Source: Sulfolobales archaeon (GTDB taxonomy: Archaea; Thermoproteota; Thermoprotei_A; Sulfolobales; Desulfurococcaceae). From it: a stretch of 64,000 nucleotides of DNA. The notes beneath the pieces are model-generated. The model made no database searches. It saw only the letters and a list, made by a program, of their open reading frames with translations, and was not told the DNA's origin. The stretch spans positions 116,481-180,480 of the forward strand of contig JANXDZ010000004.1 of the NCBI GenBank assembly GCA_025059075.1, written 5' to 3'. Numbering within the stretch: position 1 is the first letter of the stretch; each line of letters starts with the position of its first letter. The position numbers and the translations under genes were made by a program. This document shows, one piece after another, positions 26,475 through 35,107 of this stretch.

Positions 26475-27113
26475 CTATAGCCTTAATCTCTTAGATATGC
26501 CGTCAGCTTCATGTATTGGTAGAGGCAGCTTAACTCCAGGTTTAAGCATGCATTCAATGAGTTTAACAGCACTCCTTAGGCTAACTCCATACCCTATGCT
26601 TACATAAAGCTTTGTCCCCTCATGCTTTATTAAGGCGCCAACAGTTCTTCCATGAGCTACTATGAGCTCTTTTCCCTCAATAAACTTAAGTTCTCCGTAA
26701 AGCGGCTTTTTAGCTACACCTATTGAAGCTGTCTTAAGTACTAGTCCTATGTGAGTAGCTATTCCAAAAGCCCTTGGGTGTGAGAGGCCGTGGCCGTCGA
26801 CAACTATTAGATCTGGTTTCTCAGGTAGCTTAATTAGAGCTGAAATTACTGCTGGAGCTTCCCTAAATGCCAGTAGGCCAGGTATATATGGTATTTGAGG
26901 CTTCTTCCTTGAAGTAGAGTATGTAATTAGTTTAAGTAAGCGTGCATCTAAGAGTACTGCTACTCCAATTACTTCATTCCTAGAGTAACTTGCATCTACT
27001 CCACTTACGTATGTTAATTCACTTAAATCTAAGTCTGGGTATTCGTCGAGCTCTCTTAAAGCCCTTTCTCCAAGCAGTTTTTGAAGTTTCTTCGCTCTTT
27101 CAACATCTATCAA
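26475..27113 (-). CDS. nfi: Endonuclease V
   Basis: A 212-residue endonuclease V that cleaves one base 3' of deoxyinosine (and inosine in RNA). The catalytic acids are visible: Asp in VSGVDASYS (about 36-38), Glu in GLLAFREAPA (about 85), and Asp in LIVVDGHGLSHPR (about 106). The Tyr-Ile-Pro-Gly wedge (IPYIPGLLAF) and KKPLYG segments are also typical. It lies convergent to the Cys-rich gene with seven bases between and is immediately downstream of a proteasome beta gene on the same strand (four bases), so the two are likely in one operon. Confidence 0.92.
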   Translation of the reverse strand: MIDVERAKKLQKLLGERALRELDEYPDLDLSELTYVSGVDASYSRNEVIGVAVLLDARLLKLITYSTSRKKPQIPYIPGLLAFREAPAVISALIKLPEKPDLIVVDGHGLSHPRAFGIATHIGLVLKTASIGVAKKPLYGELKFIEGKELIVAHGRTVGALIKHEGTKLYVSIGYGVSLRSAVKLIECMLKPGVKLPLPIHEADGISKRLRL

Positions 27114-27117
27114 TAGA

Positions 27118-27720
27118 CTACCTCTTGAACAACTTTTCCTCTAAGCTATATCCACTACTAGTGATCACTAGTGTATCGACTCCATCGCCTGATACAGCGT
27201 CTCTCTCTATGGCCTCCATTATGGCTTTTACAGCGAGCTCTTTTGCTTCACTGACATTCATGTTATCTCTATATGCAGGCTCAATTAATCCCATAGCTAT
27301 TGGAGCTCCTGTTCCAGCAGCAACGTATTTATCCTCTATGAGGCTTCCAACAGGATCCAATAAATATATTCTTGGCCCACTTTCATCAATGCCGCCAACT
27401 ATTGTCTCAACGTAGAATGGCAGTACTTTGTATGAAAATAAGAGCACTGATAAGTACTTTGCAAGAGATCTTACGCTTATAGGTCTACCTACTTCAGTTT
27501 CATAATACTGGGCTTCAAGCCTAAGTATTTTTAATAACCTCTCCATGTCTCCATAGATCCCTGCGAATCCTACTCCAATAGTATTAGTCACTGGGTGAAT
27601 TTTTTTAGCAGCTTTACTTATGATGAAGCCTCCATAAGATAGCCTCTTTTCACCAGCTATAGTAACTCCATCCCTTGCCCTGATGGCTACAATAGTTCCT
27701 CCAATAACTCCCTCGCTCAA
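27118..27720 (-). CDS. psmB: Proteasome beta subunit, lacking the Thr1 nucleophile
   Basis: A 200-residue beta-type subunit of the 20S proteasome. Aligning its N-terminal region with active subunits through EKRLS (E17-K18-R19) and SKAAKK (K33) places a Gly, not Thr, at position 1 (GTIVAI opposite TTTVGI). The next residue is Thr. The propeptide is only seven residues. The subunit is therefore probably structural or autocatalytically inert. The second beta gene at 31.7 kb has all three catalytic residues. Crenarchaea often have two beta subunits with only one active. The alpha subunit is not in the window. It precedes endonuclease V in a likely operon. Confidence 0.88.
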   Translation of the reverse strand: MSEGVIGGTIVAIRARDGVTIAGEKRLSYGGFIISKAAKKIHPVTNTIGVGFAGIYGDMERLLKILRLEAQYYETEVGRPISVRSLAKYLSVLLFSYKVLPFYVETIVGGIDESGPRIYLLDPVGSLIEDKYVAAGTGAPIAMGLIEPAYRDNMNVSEAKELAVKAIMEAIERDAVSGDGVDTLVITSSGYSLEEKLFKR

Positions 27721-27889
27721 TACTCAACCCCCTGTAGTACCTTTAACTAAGAGAGTGATATAGGGTAATAAAAGTTGTTGTTTTACAAAGGTTTTACTAA
27801 GAGTAGTTTCAGCCAACTCTTTCCCTAAAGTTCAGTGAAGCTTACTCGTTAAAGTGACTTAACTAAAGAGAGAAGCCTAGGGATATGTA

Positions 27890-28477
27890 TTGACTAAGTG
27901 TAGAGAGGAAGTATGGGATTACAACAACGGCTTTGTAATATGCATTGATACAGGTGAAGTAATAGATAGAATATATGATTACAGCAATTACAGATTCGAT
28001 ACTGAGGAAGCACATAATAGAGTAGAAGTACTTAAAGTAAAGGGAGGTTACTCAAGGAAGTACCATGATTACCTAGCGTTAGAGAGGCGTGCTAAAAGGC
28101 TCACTAAGGGGAAGCCTTGGCTTAGAGTAAACTATGTTAAGCTATATGAGCAGGGGAAGTTTATAAAGACCATTACATCCTTAAGAAGCGCTAGCGCTGT
28201 AGATAGAGTCATTAATGGAGGAATCCATGAAGTGCTTGATAAAATAATTAAAATCATTGAAGACGTTGAACCTGCAGCACTAGCTAGAACTGAAAGAGCT
28301 AAGTATGCTTTAGCGTATATAGTTTACCTAAAGACTCTGGGGAAATGCATAGATCTCCTAAAGCTCGTAGAGATGTTTAACATAAGTCAAACAACTATTA
28401 AGAGACTTGAGAAAATTGCGGATAGAGTGTATTCTAAAGTATCCATACTCTTGCTCTTAGGCAAATCTATGTTTTAG
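27890..28477 (+). CDS. TFB-related protein with one cyclin-like/HTH region
   Basis: A 195-residue protein. Its N-terminus (VICIDTGEVIDRIYDYS, about 16-32) resembles the end of the TFB ribbon and reader ([13 protein letters not shown] in the full-length TFB here). The C-terminal half (about 95-190) is helical and ends in a helix-turn-helix (MFNISQTTIKRLEKIADRV), resembling a single cyclin repeat. The middle is Lys/Arg-rich. It could be a TFB paralogue that has lost a repeat, or a crenarchaeal transcription regulator that reuses the fold. TTG 27890 is the start. It converges on the Nog1-like gene with a 21-base overlap. Confidence 0.6.
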   Translation: MTKCREEVWDYNNGFVICIDTGEVIDRIYDYSNYRFDTEEAHNRVEVLKVKGGYSRKYHDYLALERRAKRLTKGKPWLRVNYVKLYEQGKFIKTITSLRSASAVDRVINGGIHEVLDKIIKIIEDVEPAALARTERAKYALAYIVYLKTLGKCIDLLKLVEMFNISQTTIKRLEKIADRVYSKVSILLLLGKSMF

Positions 28478-29491
28478 AAGTCTCGACTTTACTTCATCTA
28501 TAAGCCTCTCTAACCCTAGGCCGCTGAGAGCTGATATTTCAAGTACTTCCCTTAAATTTAACTCCTTAAATAAATATTCTTTAGCTTCCTCAACTCTCTC
28601 CCTTGGAGTTGCATCGACTTTATTTATTGCAATAATGACTCTTCCACCACTTACCTTCATAACTTCCTTAAGGACGTTTAACTGCTCTCTAAGTGTGTAG
28701 TAGGAGTTAGGTGAAGCATCAAGCAAGTATATGACTAAGTCAGCTAAGTGTCTTAAGGCTATAAGTGCTTTTTTCTCAATGACATTCCTCTTGAGAATAG
28801 GTCTATCGAGTACTCCTGGAACATCTATGAACACTATCCTTACATCATTTAGAGTGGAGTGGCCTACTACGATGTCTTTCGTAGTGAATGGATGTACACC
28901 TACTTTACTCTTAGCTGTCGAGATCTTGTTTACTAAAGTAGATTTACCTACTTGAGGTAGGCCAGCTATAACTACCTTAAGTTCATCTGCACTCACTGTA
29001 GGCATTCTTGAAACCTCAATTAATGCATTCACTAAAACGTTGTGAGTAGAGGCAGCTCTCTTCAGTAAAGAGACTATTCTCCCAGAGCACTTCCTAGAGG
29101 CCTCCTTGACTTCACTAATGCTTTCAGATATACTAAGGTTTTTCTTACATTCATGAAATATCCTGCGTGCAATGAACTTCCTTGACTTATAGTGCTCAGC
29201 TAATTCAACTGGATCGAGATCGCTAATTAATTTAAACATTTCAACATAGAAGTCCCCTAGGTTAGTTAAGAGTATAAGTGCTTTCTCAGACTTAGAGAGC
29301 TCAGATGAAATAACGCTATACACTATGCTTAGTTTCCTAAGGTTCCTTAAACGCTCTCTAGTGACTCTATCCTTATGCTTAGTGCTGCCTAGATCTATTT
29401 CACTGACTCTTCTGCCGATAAATTCAATTAATTCACTTACTTTACGCGGTATATGAGCTCTAAGATCCTCTGGTATAGGCACTTTGAACAA
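28457..29491 (-). CDS. Nog1-family GTPase
   Basis: A P-loop GTPase of the Nog1/Obg group with about 345 residues from TTG 29491. It has an N-terminal helical domain followed by the G domain: G1 GLPQVGKST (about 195), G3 DVPG (about 240), G4 NKVD (about 307), and SALSG as G5. Such proteins act in large-subunit ribosome assembly. The open frame begins earlier, at GTG 29536, but those first 15 codons lie over a transposon-end relic (SIPIAAVSLSW is not family-like). TTG 29491 or GTG 29482 is therefore preferred. The native promoter may have been displaced by the insertion. Confidence 0.85.
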   Translation of the reverse strand: MFKVPIPEDLRAHIPRKVSELIEFIGRRVSEIDLGSTKHKDRVTRERLRNLRKLSIVYSVISSELSKSEKALILLTNLGDFYVEMFKLISDLDPVELAEHYKSRKFIARRIFHECKKNLSISESISEVKEASRKCSGRIVSLLKRAASTHNVLVNALIEVSRMPTVSADELKVVIAGLPQVGKSTLVNKISTAKSKVGVHPFTTKDIVVGHSTLNDVRIVFIDVPGVLDRPILKRNVIEKKALIALRHLADLVIYLLDASPNSYYTLREQLNVLKEVMKVSGGRVIIAINKVDATPRERVEEAKEYLFKELNLREVLEISALSGLGLERLIDEVKSRLLKHRFA

Positions 29492-29520
29492 CCAGCTTAG
29501 GCTTACTGCAGCTATAGGAA

Positions 29521-29681
29521 TTGACGTCCTCTCCACCTTGAGGAGCGGGGGCTCTTAAAGCAATCATTGGTTTAGAGCTACATCCTTGGCTTACGCTAGG
29601 TTTAGCTCCACGCCCAGTCTTAGGTGCATTACTCCTACTCTGTATAAAGCAGGGCTCAGTGTTGTGGAGACACGAGATCAT
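29521..29681 (-). mobile_element. IS200/IS605-type TnpB tail and right-end relic
   Basis: On the minus strand the frame reads QGCSSKPMIALRAPAPQGG and so on, closely parallel to CSFKPMNSPRKPSSFRAGG at 3.74 kb. Both begin with TCTAAACCAATGA or TTTAAACCAATGA at the DNA level, and both end in an AGCCC-stem and a GGAGAGGA end. The upstream half (29600-29681) is open but unrecognised. The element runs straight into the 5' end of the Nog1-like gene. No transposase body is left. Confidence 0.55.
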
Positions 29682-29737
29682 ATTACTTCACAATCTAATC
29701 ATTAATAAACTAAGCACACTACCATAGCTTATAAACC

Positions 29738-29770
29738 TTCATCCCCGCCCTAAGGAGGGGGCTTTCAGTT
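29738..29770 (-). mobile_element. Short IS-end-like hairpin
   Basis: The minus strand reads GAAAGCCCCCTCCTTAGGGC followed by GGGGATGAAGG, the same layout as the relic at 3771-3806 (GGAAGCCCTCATCCTTCAGGGC, GGGAGGAGTTGG). It forms a GCCC/GGGC hairpin. It sits between the TnpB-tail relic and the FKBP gene and may be a second nested copy or a duplicate end. Confidence 0.4.
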
Positions 29771-29825
29771 AATTGTAAAAGTATTTAATCTAAGTTGTTG
29801 TGTGAGTGTTCTTGAGGTATAGGCT

Positions 29826-30536
29826 ATGCCCATACAGGACGGTGATTTCATACTACTGGACTATGTCGCTAAGGTGAAGGAGACGGGGAATGTAGTTGAT
29901 ACAACTATTGAAGATGTAGCAAAGAGGGAGGGCATATATGACTCAAGTAAGTTCTATGGACCTATGTTAATAGTAGTTGGACGTGGGTGGATTGTTAAAG
30001 GCGTTGAAGAAGCTCTAAAGCAGTTAGAGCCTAATGTAGAAGTGGAAGTAGAAGTTCCACCTGAGAAAGCATATGGAGAGAGGGATCCAGGCAAAGTCAA
30101 GATCCTTAGCTTAAGGGAATTCAGGAAGAGAGGCTATGAAATTAGTGTTGGAGATGTCGTTGAATACGGAGGCTTAACAGGAGTCGTTAAGAGCATTAGT
30201 GGTGGACGAGTAGTAGTTGATTTCAATAATCCACTAGCTGGTAAGACACTTGTATATAAGCTAAGAGTAGTGAAGAAAATAGAGGATTTAAATGAGAAAG
30301 TAGCTGCATTAGCTTCAAGAAACCTTGGAGTAGGGCTTGGAGAAGTAGGAGTCTCCTACAATAGCGATGAAAAGAGCGTTACAATAAAGCTGAGCCCAAG
30401 CATAGTGACGAAGAAGGACATACAGTACTCAAAGGTAGCTTTAGTCTCAAATATATTTGAGTTATTCAAGGACTCTGTGGCGAAAGTAGTATTCCAGGAG
30501 GTTTTTGAAAAAGCTGAAGAGAAGCCTAGTCAATAA
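29826..30536 (+). CDS. FKBP-type peptidyl-prolyl isomerase (SlyD-like)
   Basis: A 236-residue archaeal FKBP that catalyses prolyl isomerisation and aids folding. The FKBP core (residues 1-65 and 125-150) surrounds an IF insert (about 85-130: PPEKAYGERDPGKVKIL, FRKRGYEISVGDVVEYGG). The V-VPPEKAYGERD signature is typical of SlyD-like proteins. An extra C-terminal domain (about 155-236) of unknown role is shared by long archaeal FKBPs. ATG 29826 follows TTGAGGTATAGGCT. The end overlaps by 11 bases the convergent G1P dehydrogenase gene. Confidence 0.9.
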   Translation: MPIQDGDFILLDYVAKVKETGNVVDTTIEDVAKREGIYDSSKFYGPMLIVVGRGWIVKGVEEALKQLEPNVEVEVEVPPEKAYGERDPGKVKILSLREFRKRGYEISVGDVVEYGGLTGVVKSISGGRVVVDFNNPLAGKTLVYKLRVVKKIEDLNEKVAALASRNLGVGLGEVGVSYNSDEKSVTIKLSPSIVTKKDIQYSKVALVSNIFELFKDSVAKVVFQEVFEKAEEKPSQ

Positions 30537-31614
30537 CGCCTGTTTCTCTAGCAAGTCTTTCAGCTGCCTCCCAAGTAAGTCCATTTTCTCCAAGAATAGT
30601 GTACCTAGGCCTTATGGTGTGAGCTATGGTTAGTGCTTTAACTATAGCTTCACTCGGTATCCCGAGCTCCTTTGCATTTATTGGAGCACCGAGTTTCCTC
30701 AAGACTTTTTTAACAAGCTTCCACCTGGGGTCGCTGTATAGGTAGAGCATCATTATTGTTCCTATGCCTACTTGCTCTCCGTGAAGAGCTGGCTTAGATG
30801 TAACTACGTCTAATGCATGGCTAAACAAGTGCTCTGAGCCGCTGGCTGGTCTAGTAGAACCAGCTATACACATAGCTACTCCACTGCTTATTAAGGCTTC
30901 TACAAGAACTCTCGCTCCCTCAGTATTACTGCTTGCTATAGCTTCATGGTACTTTAAGACGTGTTTAGCTGAGAGAAGAGCTAGTTGAGCAGCGTACTCG
31001 CCGTAGTACTCTCCCTTTAGTCTATGTGCAAGCAACCAGTCCTTAGTTGCAACAAGCTTACCCACAAGATCTCCTACTCCAGCGACATTGAGTCTCCTAG
31101 GCGCCTTAGCTATAATGCTTACGTCAGCTACTATCATTGTTGGTGTAATAGCTCTTACGCTAGTAGGCTTTTCAAATCCCTTTAAGCTTACAAAGGGGCT
31201 AGTTATCCCATCATGGCTTGCTGCAGTTGGAACACTAATGAAGTGTCTCCTAAGCTTTGAGGAAATGTACTTAGCTACATCAATGGATTTTCCTCCGCCA
31301 ATACCTATCACTGCCTTAGGGCCTACTTCACTTACTTCTATAAGTATTCTTTCAGCTGTATCTCTTAAAGCGCTTTCAACTAGCCAGTAATGGACTTCAT
31401 AGCCATTGTCTTCCATTAATTCAATAACCTTCTTGCCGACTAAGTTAAATACGTGGGGGCCAGTTATTACTACAGCAGTCTTCTTCCTTAAGCCAAGCTC
31501 ATTTAAGTAGCTTGGGATTTCATTAATGATGCCTTCTCCAACTACTACTTTTTTAGGTAGCTCAATGTCATGTCTATGGCTCAATTCATGCAACCACTCT
31601 ACAGCTATACTCAT
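30526..31614 (-). CDS. egsA: sn-Glycerol-1-phosphate dehydrogenase
   Basis: A dehydrogenase of about 361 residues that makes sn-glycerol-1-phosphate from DHAP, the committing step of archaeal lipid stereochemistry. NAD(P)-binding IGIGGGKSIDVAKY lies near residue 100, TAASHDGITSPF near 130, and the Zn-ligand motifs SGSEHLFSHALD and LHGEQVGIG in the C-terminal half. The frame opens as far as 31734, but the extra 40 residues run into the proteasome beta gene on the other strand and are not family-like. ATG 31614 (MSIAVEWLHELSHRHDIELP) gives the normal length. Confidence 0.93.
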   Translation of the reverse strand: MSIAVEWLHELSHRHDIELPKKVVVGEGIINEIPSYLNELGLRKKTAVVITGPHVFNLVGKKVIELMEDNGYEVHYWLVESALRDTAERILIEVSEVGPKAVIGIGGGKSIDVAKYISSKLRRHFISVPTAASHDGITSPFVSLKGFEKPTSVRAITPTMIVADVSIIAKAPRRLNVAGVGDLVGKLVATKDWLLAHRLKGEYYGEYAAQLALLSAKHVLKYHEAIASSNTEGARVLVEALISSGVAMCIAGSTRPASGSEHLFSHALDVVTSKPALHGEQVGIGTIMMLYLYSDPRWKLVKKVLRKLGAPINAKELGIPSEAIVKALTIAHTIRPRYTILGENGLTWEAAERLARETGVID

Positions 31615-31700
31615 AGTCTTTTGCCCTTCTATTAAATCTCTAGCGCTCCATGAATAGATATAACTAAAACTATGTATCAAGAATTCAGGGGTGTAATGCA

Positions 31701-32330
31701 TTGTATAAACACAGGGGCGTTGAGTTAAAAACAACTACTGTTGGAATAAAGTTACATAATTACGTTGTATTGGCAGCTGATAAGAGGGCTACTGCTGGAG
31801 TATATGTAGCGCATAAGTACGTTGATAAGATTATTTCCATAAAGGATTATGCTGCAATAACTATGTCGGGCTTAGTAGCTGATGCACAGTACTTAACTGA
31901 AGTAGCTAAGTACATTTCATCAGACATGGAGTTATCGATCGGTGTAAAGCCATCCATAGGGAGCATTGCATCATACATTTCACTACTTCTATCAATATAT
32001 CTTAGATACATTCCATTTGTAGTCCAAGTAGTGTTAGGAGGATACGATAGTGCGCCAAGGCTCTACTACATAGACATGCTGGGTACTTTAAGTGAAGAAG
32101 ACTATGTTGCAACAGGCTCAGGATCTCCAGTGGCCATAGGAGTCCTTGAACAATACTACAATAAAAACATGGAGTTAAGTGAAGCTAAGAAACTAGCCGT
32201 AAATGCAGTTAAGTCAGCTATAGAAAGAGATGCATGGACTGGGACGGGTGTAGATGTTGTAACCATAGGCTCTAAGGGAGTAACTAAGGAAACTATTCTA
32301 GTTAGCAAAGTACATGCAATTAAGCAGTAA
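31701..32330 (+). CDS. psmB: Proteasome beta subunit, catalytic
   Basis: A 209-residue beta subunit with a 10-residue propeptide (MYKHRGVELK) before Thr1 (TTTVGIKL). Asp17 (AADKRAT) and Lys33 (HKYVDK) complete the catalytic set by the standard numbering, and the later SGSGSPVAIG loop is intact. It therefore supplies the peptidase activity of the 20S core. It pairs with the Thr1-less subunit at 27.1 kb. The start could be TTG 31701, which gives the short propeptide; no nearer start is available. It is divergent from egsA, with about 85 bases between their preferred starts. Confidence 0.93.
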   Translation: MYKHRGVELKTTTVGIKLHNYVVLAADKRATAGVYVAHKYVDKIISIKDYAAITMSGLVADAQYLTEVAKYISSDMELSIGVKPSIGSIASYISLLLSIYLRYIPFVVQVVLGGYDSAPRLYYIDMLGTLSEEDYVATGSGSPVAIGVLEQYYNKNMELSEAKKLAVNAVKSAIERDAWTGTGVDVVTIGSKGVTKETILVSKVHAIKQ

Positions 32331-32436
32331 TAGCTGAACCATAGATCTCAATACCTAGATCTATTTACTTAAAACAGTTGCCAAATGTAATAGAGCTTGA
32401 GAACTAAGCGATGTCACGCTAGGAGTTTAAGCGGAA

Positions 32437-32447
32437 AGTATATAAAT
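32437..32447 (+). promoter_or_regulatory. TATA box of the FttA gene
   Basis: CGGAAAGTATATAAATC is a textbook BRE/TATA combination. It lies about 85 bases before ATG 32530, so the transcript would have a leader of about 60 bases, long for a crenarchaeon. An intermediate AT-rich segment (TAGATGTGATAG) follows. Confidence 0.55.
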
Positions 32448-32529
32448 CCCTTACACATGTTAGGAAATAGCGTTAAGTCTATCGTTAAAGGAAATAGATC
32501 CTTATTGTCTGTTATAGATGTGATAGGCT

Positions 32530-34488
32530 ATGGCGAATTCAAGAAAATTGACGTTAATAGATAGATCAAGGGCTGCTATACTTAGGACTCTTGTAAGTGA
32601 AATACCTCCTGAAGTAGGCATAACTAGGATTGAATTCATTGGACCAGAGATATCAATATTTATTAAAAATAAGGCTGCTATAGTTGATAAACTAGATTTA
32701 ATAAAGAACGTCGCTAAGAAGCTTAAGAAAAGAGTTGTAGTAAGAGTAGATTCATCAGCTAGATTGAAGCCTGAAGAAGCTAGAAGGAAGATTGCTGAAC
32801 TAGCTCCACCTGAAGCTAAAGTAGATGTAAACTCAATGCATTTTGATGAGGAGCTTGGAGAAGTATGGATATGGGCTGAGAAGCCTGGAGTAGTAATTGG
32901 CCGTGGAGCAGTCTTAAGGCACTTAATAATGGCTGAAACTGGCTGGAGACCTATTGTAGTTAGAGTTTCACCAATAGAGTCTAAGACTTTAAGCACTATA
33001 GTTAGGCAATTATTAGATGAAAGTAGGTATAGATATGACTTCTTGAGGCTCATTGGCGAAAGAATACATAGAACGACTCTATATAAGACTAACTACGTAA
33101 GAGTAACTGGCCTTGGGGGATTCATGGAGGTCGGTAGATCAGCTGTTCTCCTTGAAACTAAGGAGAGCAAAGTTCTCATAGACTTTGGAATAAACATGGG
33201 TGCTCAAGACATTGAAACTGCTTCTCCCTATGTAGAGGGCTTAAGACTCGAGGACTTAGATGCAGTAATTGTAACTCATGCCCACTTAGATCACTGTGGA
33301 TTAGTCCCCCTCCTATTTAAATATGGGTATAGAGGCCCTGTTTATGTCACTAAGCCAACTAGGGAACTAATGGTATTAATGCTTAAGGACTTTATAGATG
33401 TAGCAAAGAGGGAGGGGAAGAACCCTCCATATAGTGAGAGAGACTTAGTATCCACCGTCTTACATACCATACCGTTAGACTATGAAGAGGTAACTGATGT
33501 AGCTCCAGACGTAAAGGTGACTTTCTATAATGCTGGACACATACTTGGATCAGCTATGGTTCACCTACACATAGGAACGGGGCTACATAACGTAGTTTAC
33601 ACTGGAGACTTTAAATACACTAGCACTAGGTTGCTTGAGAAGAGTGAGAATGTGTTTCCACGAGTAGAGACATTAATAATGGAGTCAACTTATGGAGCTT
33701 CAAAGCAACAGTCTAGGGAGGAGGCTGAAGCAATGTTAATAGATGTAGTTAAGAAAACTGCTGAAAGAAGGGGTATAGTACTGATACCTGTTTTTGCTGT
33801 TGGAAGAGGCCAGGAAATAATGATTATATTGAATGATGCTATGGAGAGAAAGCTTCTGCCTCCAATGAATGTGTACATTGAAGGCTTAGTTAATGAAGTT
33901 ACAGCTGTTCACACTCACTACCCTGAGTTCTTGAGTAAAGGCTTAAGGGCTAGAATTTATAAGGGGGAGAATCCATTTACAGCTGAATACTTCAAGATCA
34001 TTGAAGGTCCTGTAGCTAGGCCAGACATAGTTGAGGACAGGCCCTCGGTAATAATAGCGACTTCAGGTATGCTGACTGGAGGGCCTGCAGTAGAGTACTT
34101 AAAACTCCTCGCTAGCGATCAGAGGAATTCACTAATATTCGTTGGCTATCAAGCTGAGGGAACTCTTGGAAGGAGGATTAAAGATGGCTTAAGGGAGCTA
34201 CAGACGCTGAGTGTTGAAAACAAGCTTGAGGTAATTAAGGTCAATATGGAGATCTATAGTATAGATGGCTTTAGTGGGCACAGCGATCAAGGGGAGCTTG
34301 TGAGGTTTGTAAAGACTATAAATCCAAAGCCTAAGAACATTGTTTTGAACCACGGTGAAGTAGCAGCAGTAATGACTTTATCTATGCTATTAAAGAAAGC
34401 CGTTAAAGAACCTAAGTCTGGCTATGGCTCAGACATAAGGGTATATACTCCAACAAACTTAGACTCATTAAATCTCACTGCTCGTTAA
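32530..34488 (+). CDS. Transcription termination factor FttA / aCPSF1 (KH-MBL-beta-CASP nuclease)
   Basis: A 652-residue ribonuclease of the CPSF73 family. Two KH-like domains (about 1-70 and 75-150) precede the metallo-beta-lactamase domain, in which THAHLDHCG (about 249-257) is the HxHxDH zinc motif. The beta-CASP domain follows (motif A near MESTYGASKQQ, then VFAVGRGQE, SGMLTGGPAVEYL and a C-terminal SGHSDQGEL). This exact architecture is that of archaeal FttA, which releases transcripts at U-rich sites. ATG 32530 fits. The second, shorter beta-CASP enzyme (43.7 kb) lacks the KH domains. Confidence 0.94.
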   Translation: MANSRKLTLIDRSRAAILRTLVSEIPPEVGITRIEFIGPEISIFIKNKAAIVDKLDLIKNVAKKLKKRVVVRVDSSARLKPEEARRKIAELAPPEAKVDVNSMHFDEELGEVWIWAEKPGVVIGRGAVLRHLIMAETGWRPIVVRVSPIESKTLSTIVRQLLDESRYRYDFLRLIGERIHRTTLYKTNYVRVTGLGGFMEVGRSAVLLETKESKVLIDFGINMGAQDIETASPYVEGLRLEDLDAVIVTHAHLDHCGLVPLLFKYGYRGPVYVTKPTRELMVLMLKDFIDVAKREGKNPPYSERDLVSTVLHTIPLDYEEVTDVAPDVKVTFYNAGHILGSAMVHLHIGTGLHNVVYTGDFKYTSTRLLEKSENVFPRVETLIMESTYGASKQQSREEAEAMLIDVVKKTAERRGIVLIPVFAVGRGQEIMIILNDAMERKLLPPMNVYIEGLVNEVTAVHTHYPEFLSKGLRARIYKGENPFTAEYFKIIEGPVARPDIVEDRPSVIIATSGMLTGGPAVEYLKLLASDQRNSLIFVGYQAEGTLGRRIKDGLRELQTLSVENKLEVIKVNMEIYSIDGFSGHSDQGELVRFVKTINPKPKNIVLNHGEVAAVMTLSMLLKKAVKEPKSGYGSDIRVYTPTNLDSLNLTAR

Positions 34489-34585
34489 GTAAATCCCTTC
34501 TAGCCTAGAGTCAAAAGATGTAAATAGGGGTTCAACTGTTAAAATCGTGAGCTGAAGGAAGGCTGCTTAACTAGGGTGTACTTAG

Positions 34586-35107
34586 GTGGTTAAGAGAGTC
34601 CTGTTTCCCGGGAGGTTTCAGCCTTTTCACAAGGGGCATTTGCATGCTGTACTTAGCTTGCTCAATGAATATGATGAAATAGTTATAGCTGTAGGATCTG
34701 CTCAAGAGGGCTTTACTTGCCAGAACCCATTTACTGCTGGTGAAAGACTTGAAATGATTAGAGATGCACTGTTGTGTGAAGGAATTGATCCAAAGAGGTT
34801 TTGGCTCATAACTGTTCCAGACATAAATAAGCCGCTGGCATGGACTGCCTATCTATTAGGTCTATCTCCTAAAGTAGAAGCTGTGGCTACAGGTAATGCC
34901 CACGTTAAAGCGATCTACAGTTGGATTGGAGTGAGAGTAGTTGAAGTAGATCTATATAAACCCGAGCTATTTAATGGAAGTAGGATAAGAACTCTTATTG
35001 CAAACAACGGTAATTGGGAGGAATTGGTTCCAGAACCTGTGGCTAAGTACTTGAAGTCAGTTGGTGGAGTTAAAAGAGTAGAGGAATTATGTAGGGGTCT
35101 TCATTGA
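34586..35107 (+). CDS. nadM: Nicotinamide-nucleotide adenylyltransferase (archaeal NadM)
   Basis: A 173-residue NMN adenylyltransferase that makes NAD from NMN and ATP. The nucleotidyl-transferase motif FPGRFQPFHKGHLHAVL is at residues 7-23, and the C-terminal motif GSRIRTLIA (about 132) replaces the classic ISSTxxR. The length is normal for archaeal NadM. GTG 34586 overlaps an AGGTGG that doubles as its ribosome site (TTAGGTGGTTAAG). The stop overlaps the rtcA start by four bases (TTGA), so nadM and rtcA are translated together. Confidence 0.93.
   Translation: MVKRVLFPGRFQPFHKGHLHAVLSLLNEYDEIVIAVGSAQEGFTCQNPFTAGERLEMIRDALLCEGIDPKRFWLITVPDINKPLAWTAYLLGLSPKVEAVATGNAHVKAIYSWIGVRVVEVDLYKPELFNGSRIRTLIANNGNWEELVPEPVAKYLKSVGGVKRVEELCRGLH

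Noticed and set aside
31615..31734. N-terminal extension of the G1P dehydrogenase
   Set aside because: The residues are not family-like and the extension overlaps the start of the proteasome beta gene on the other strand.
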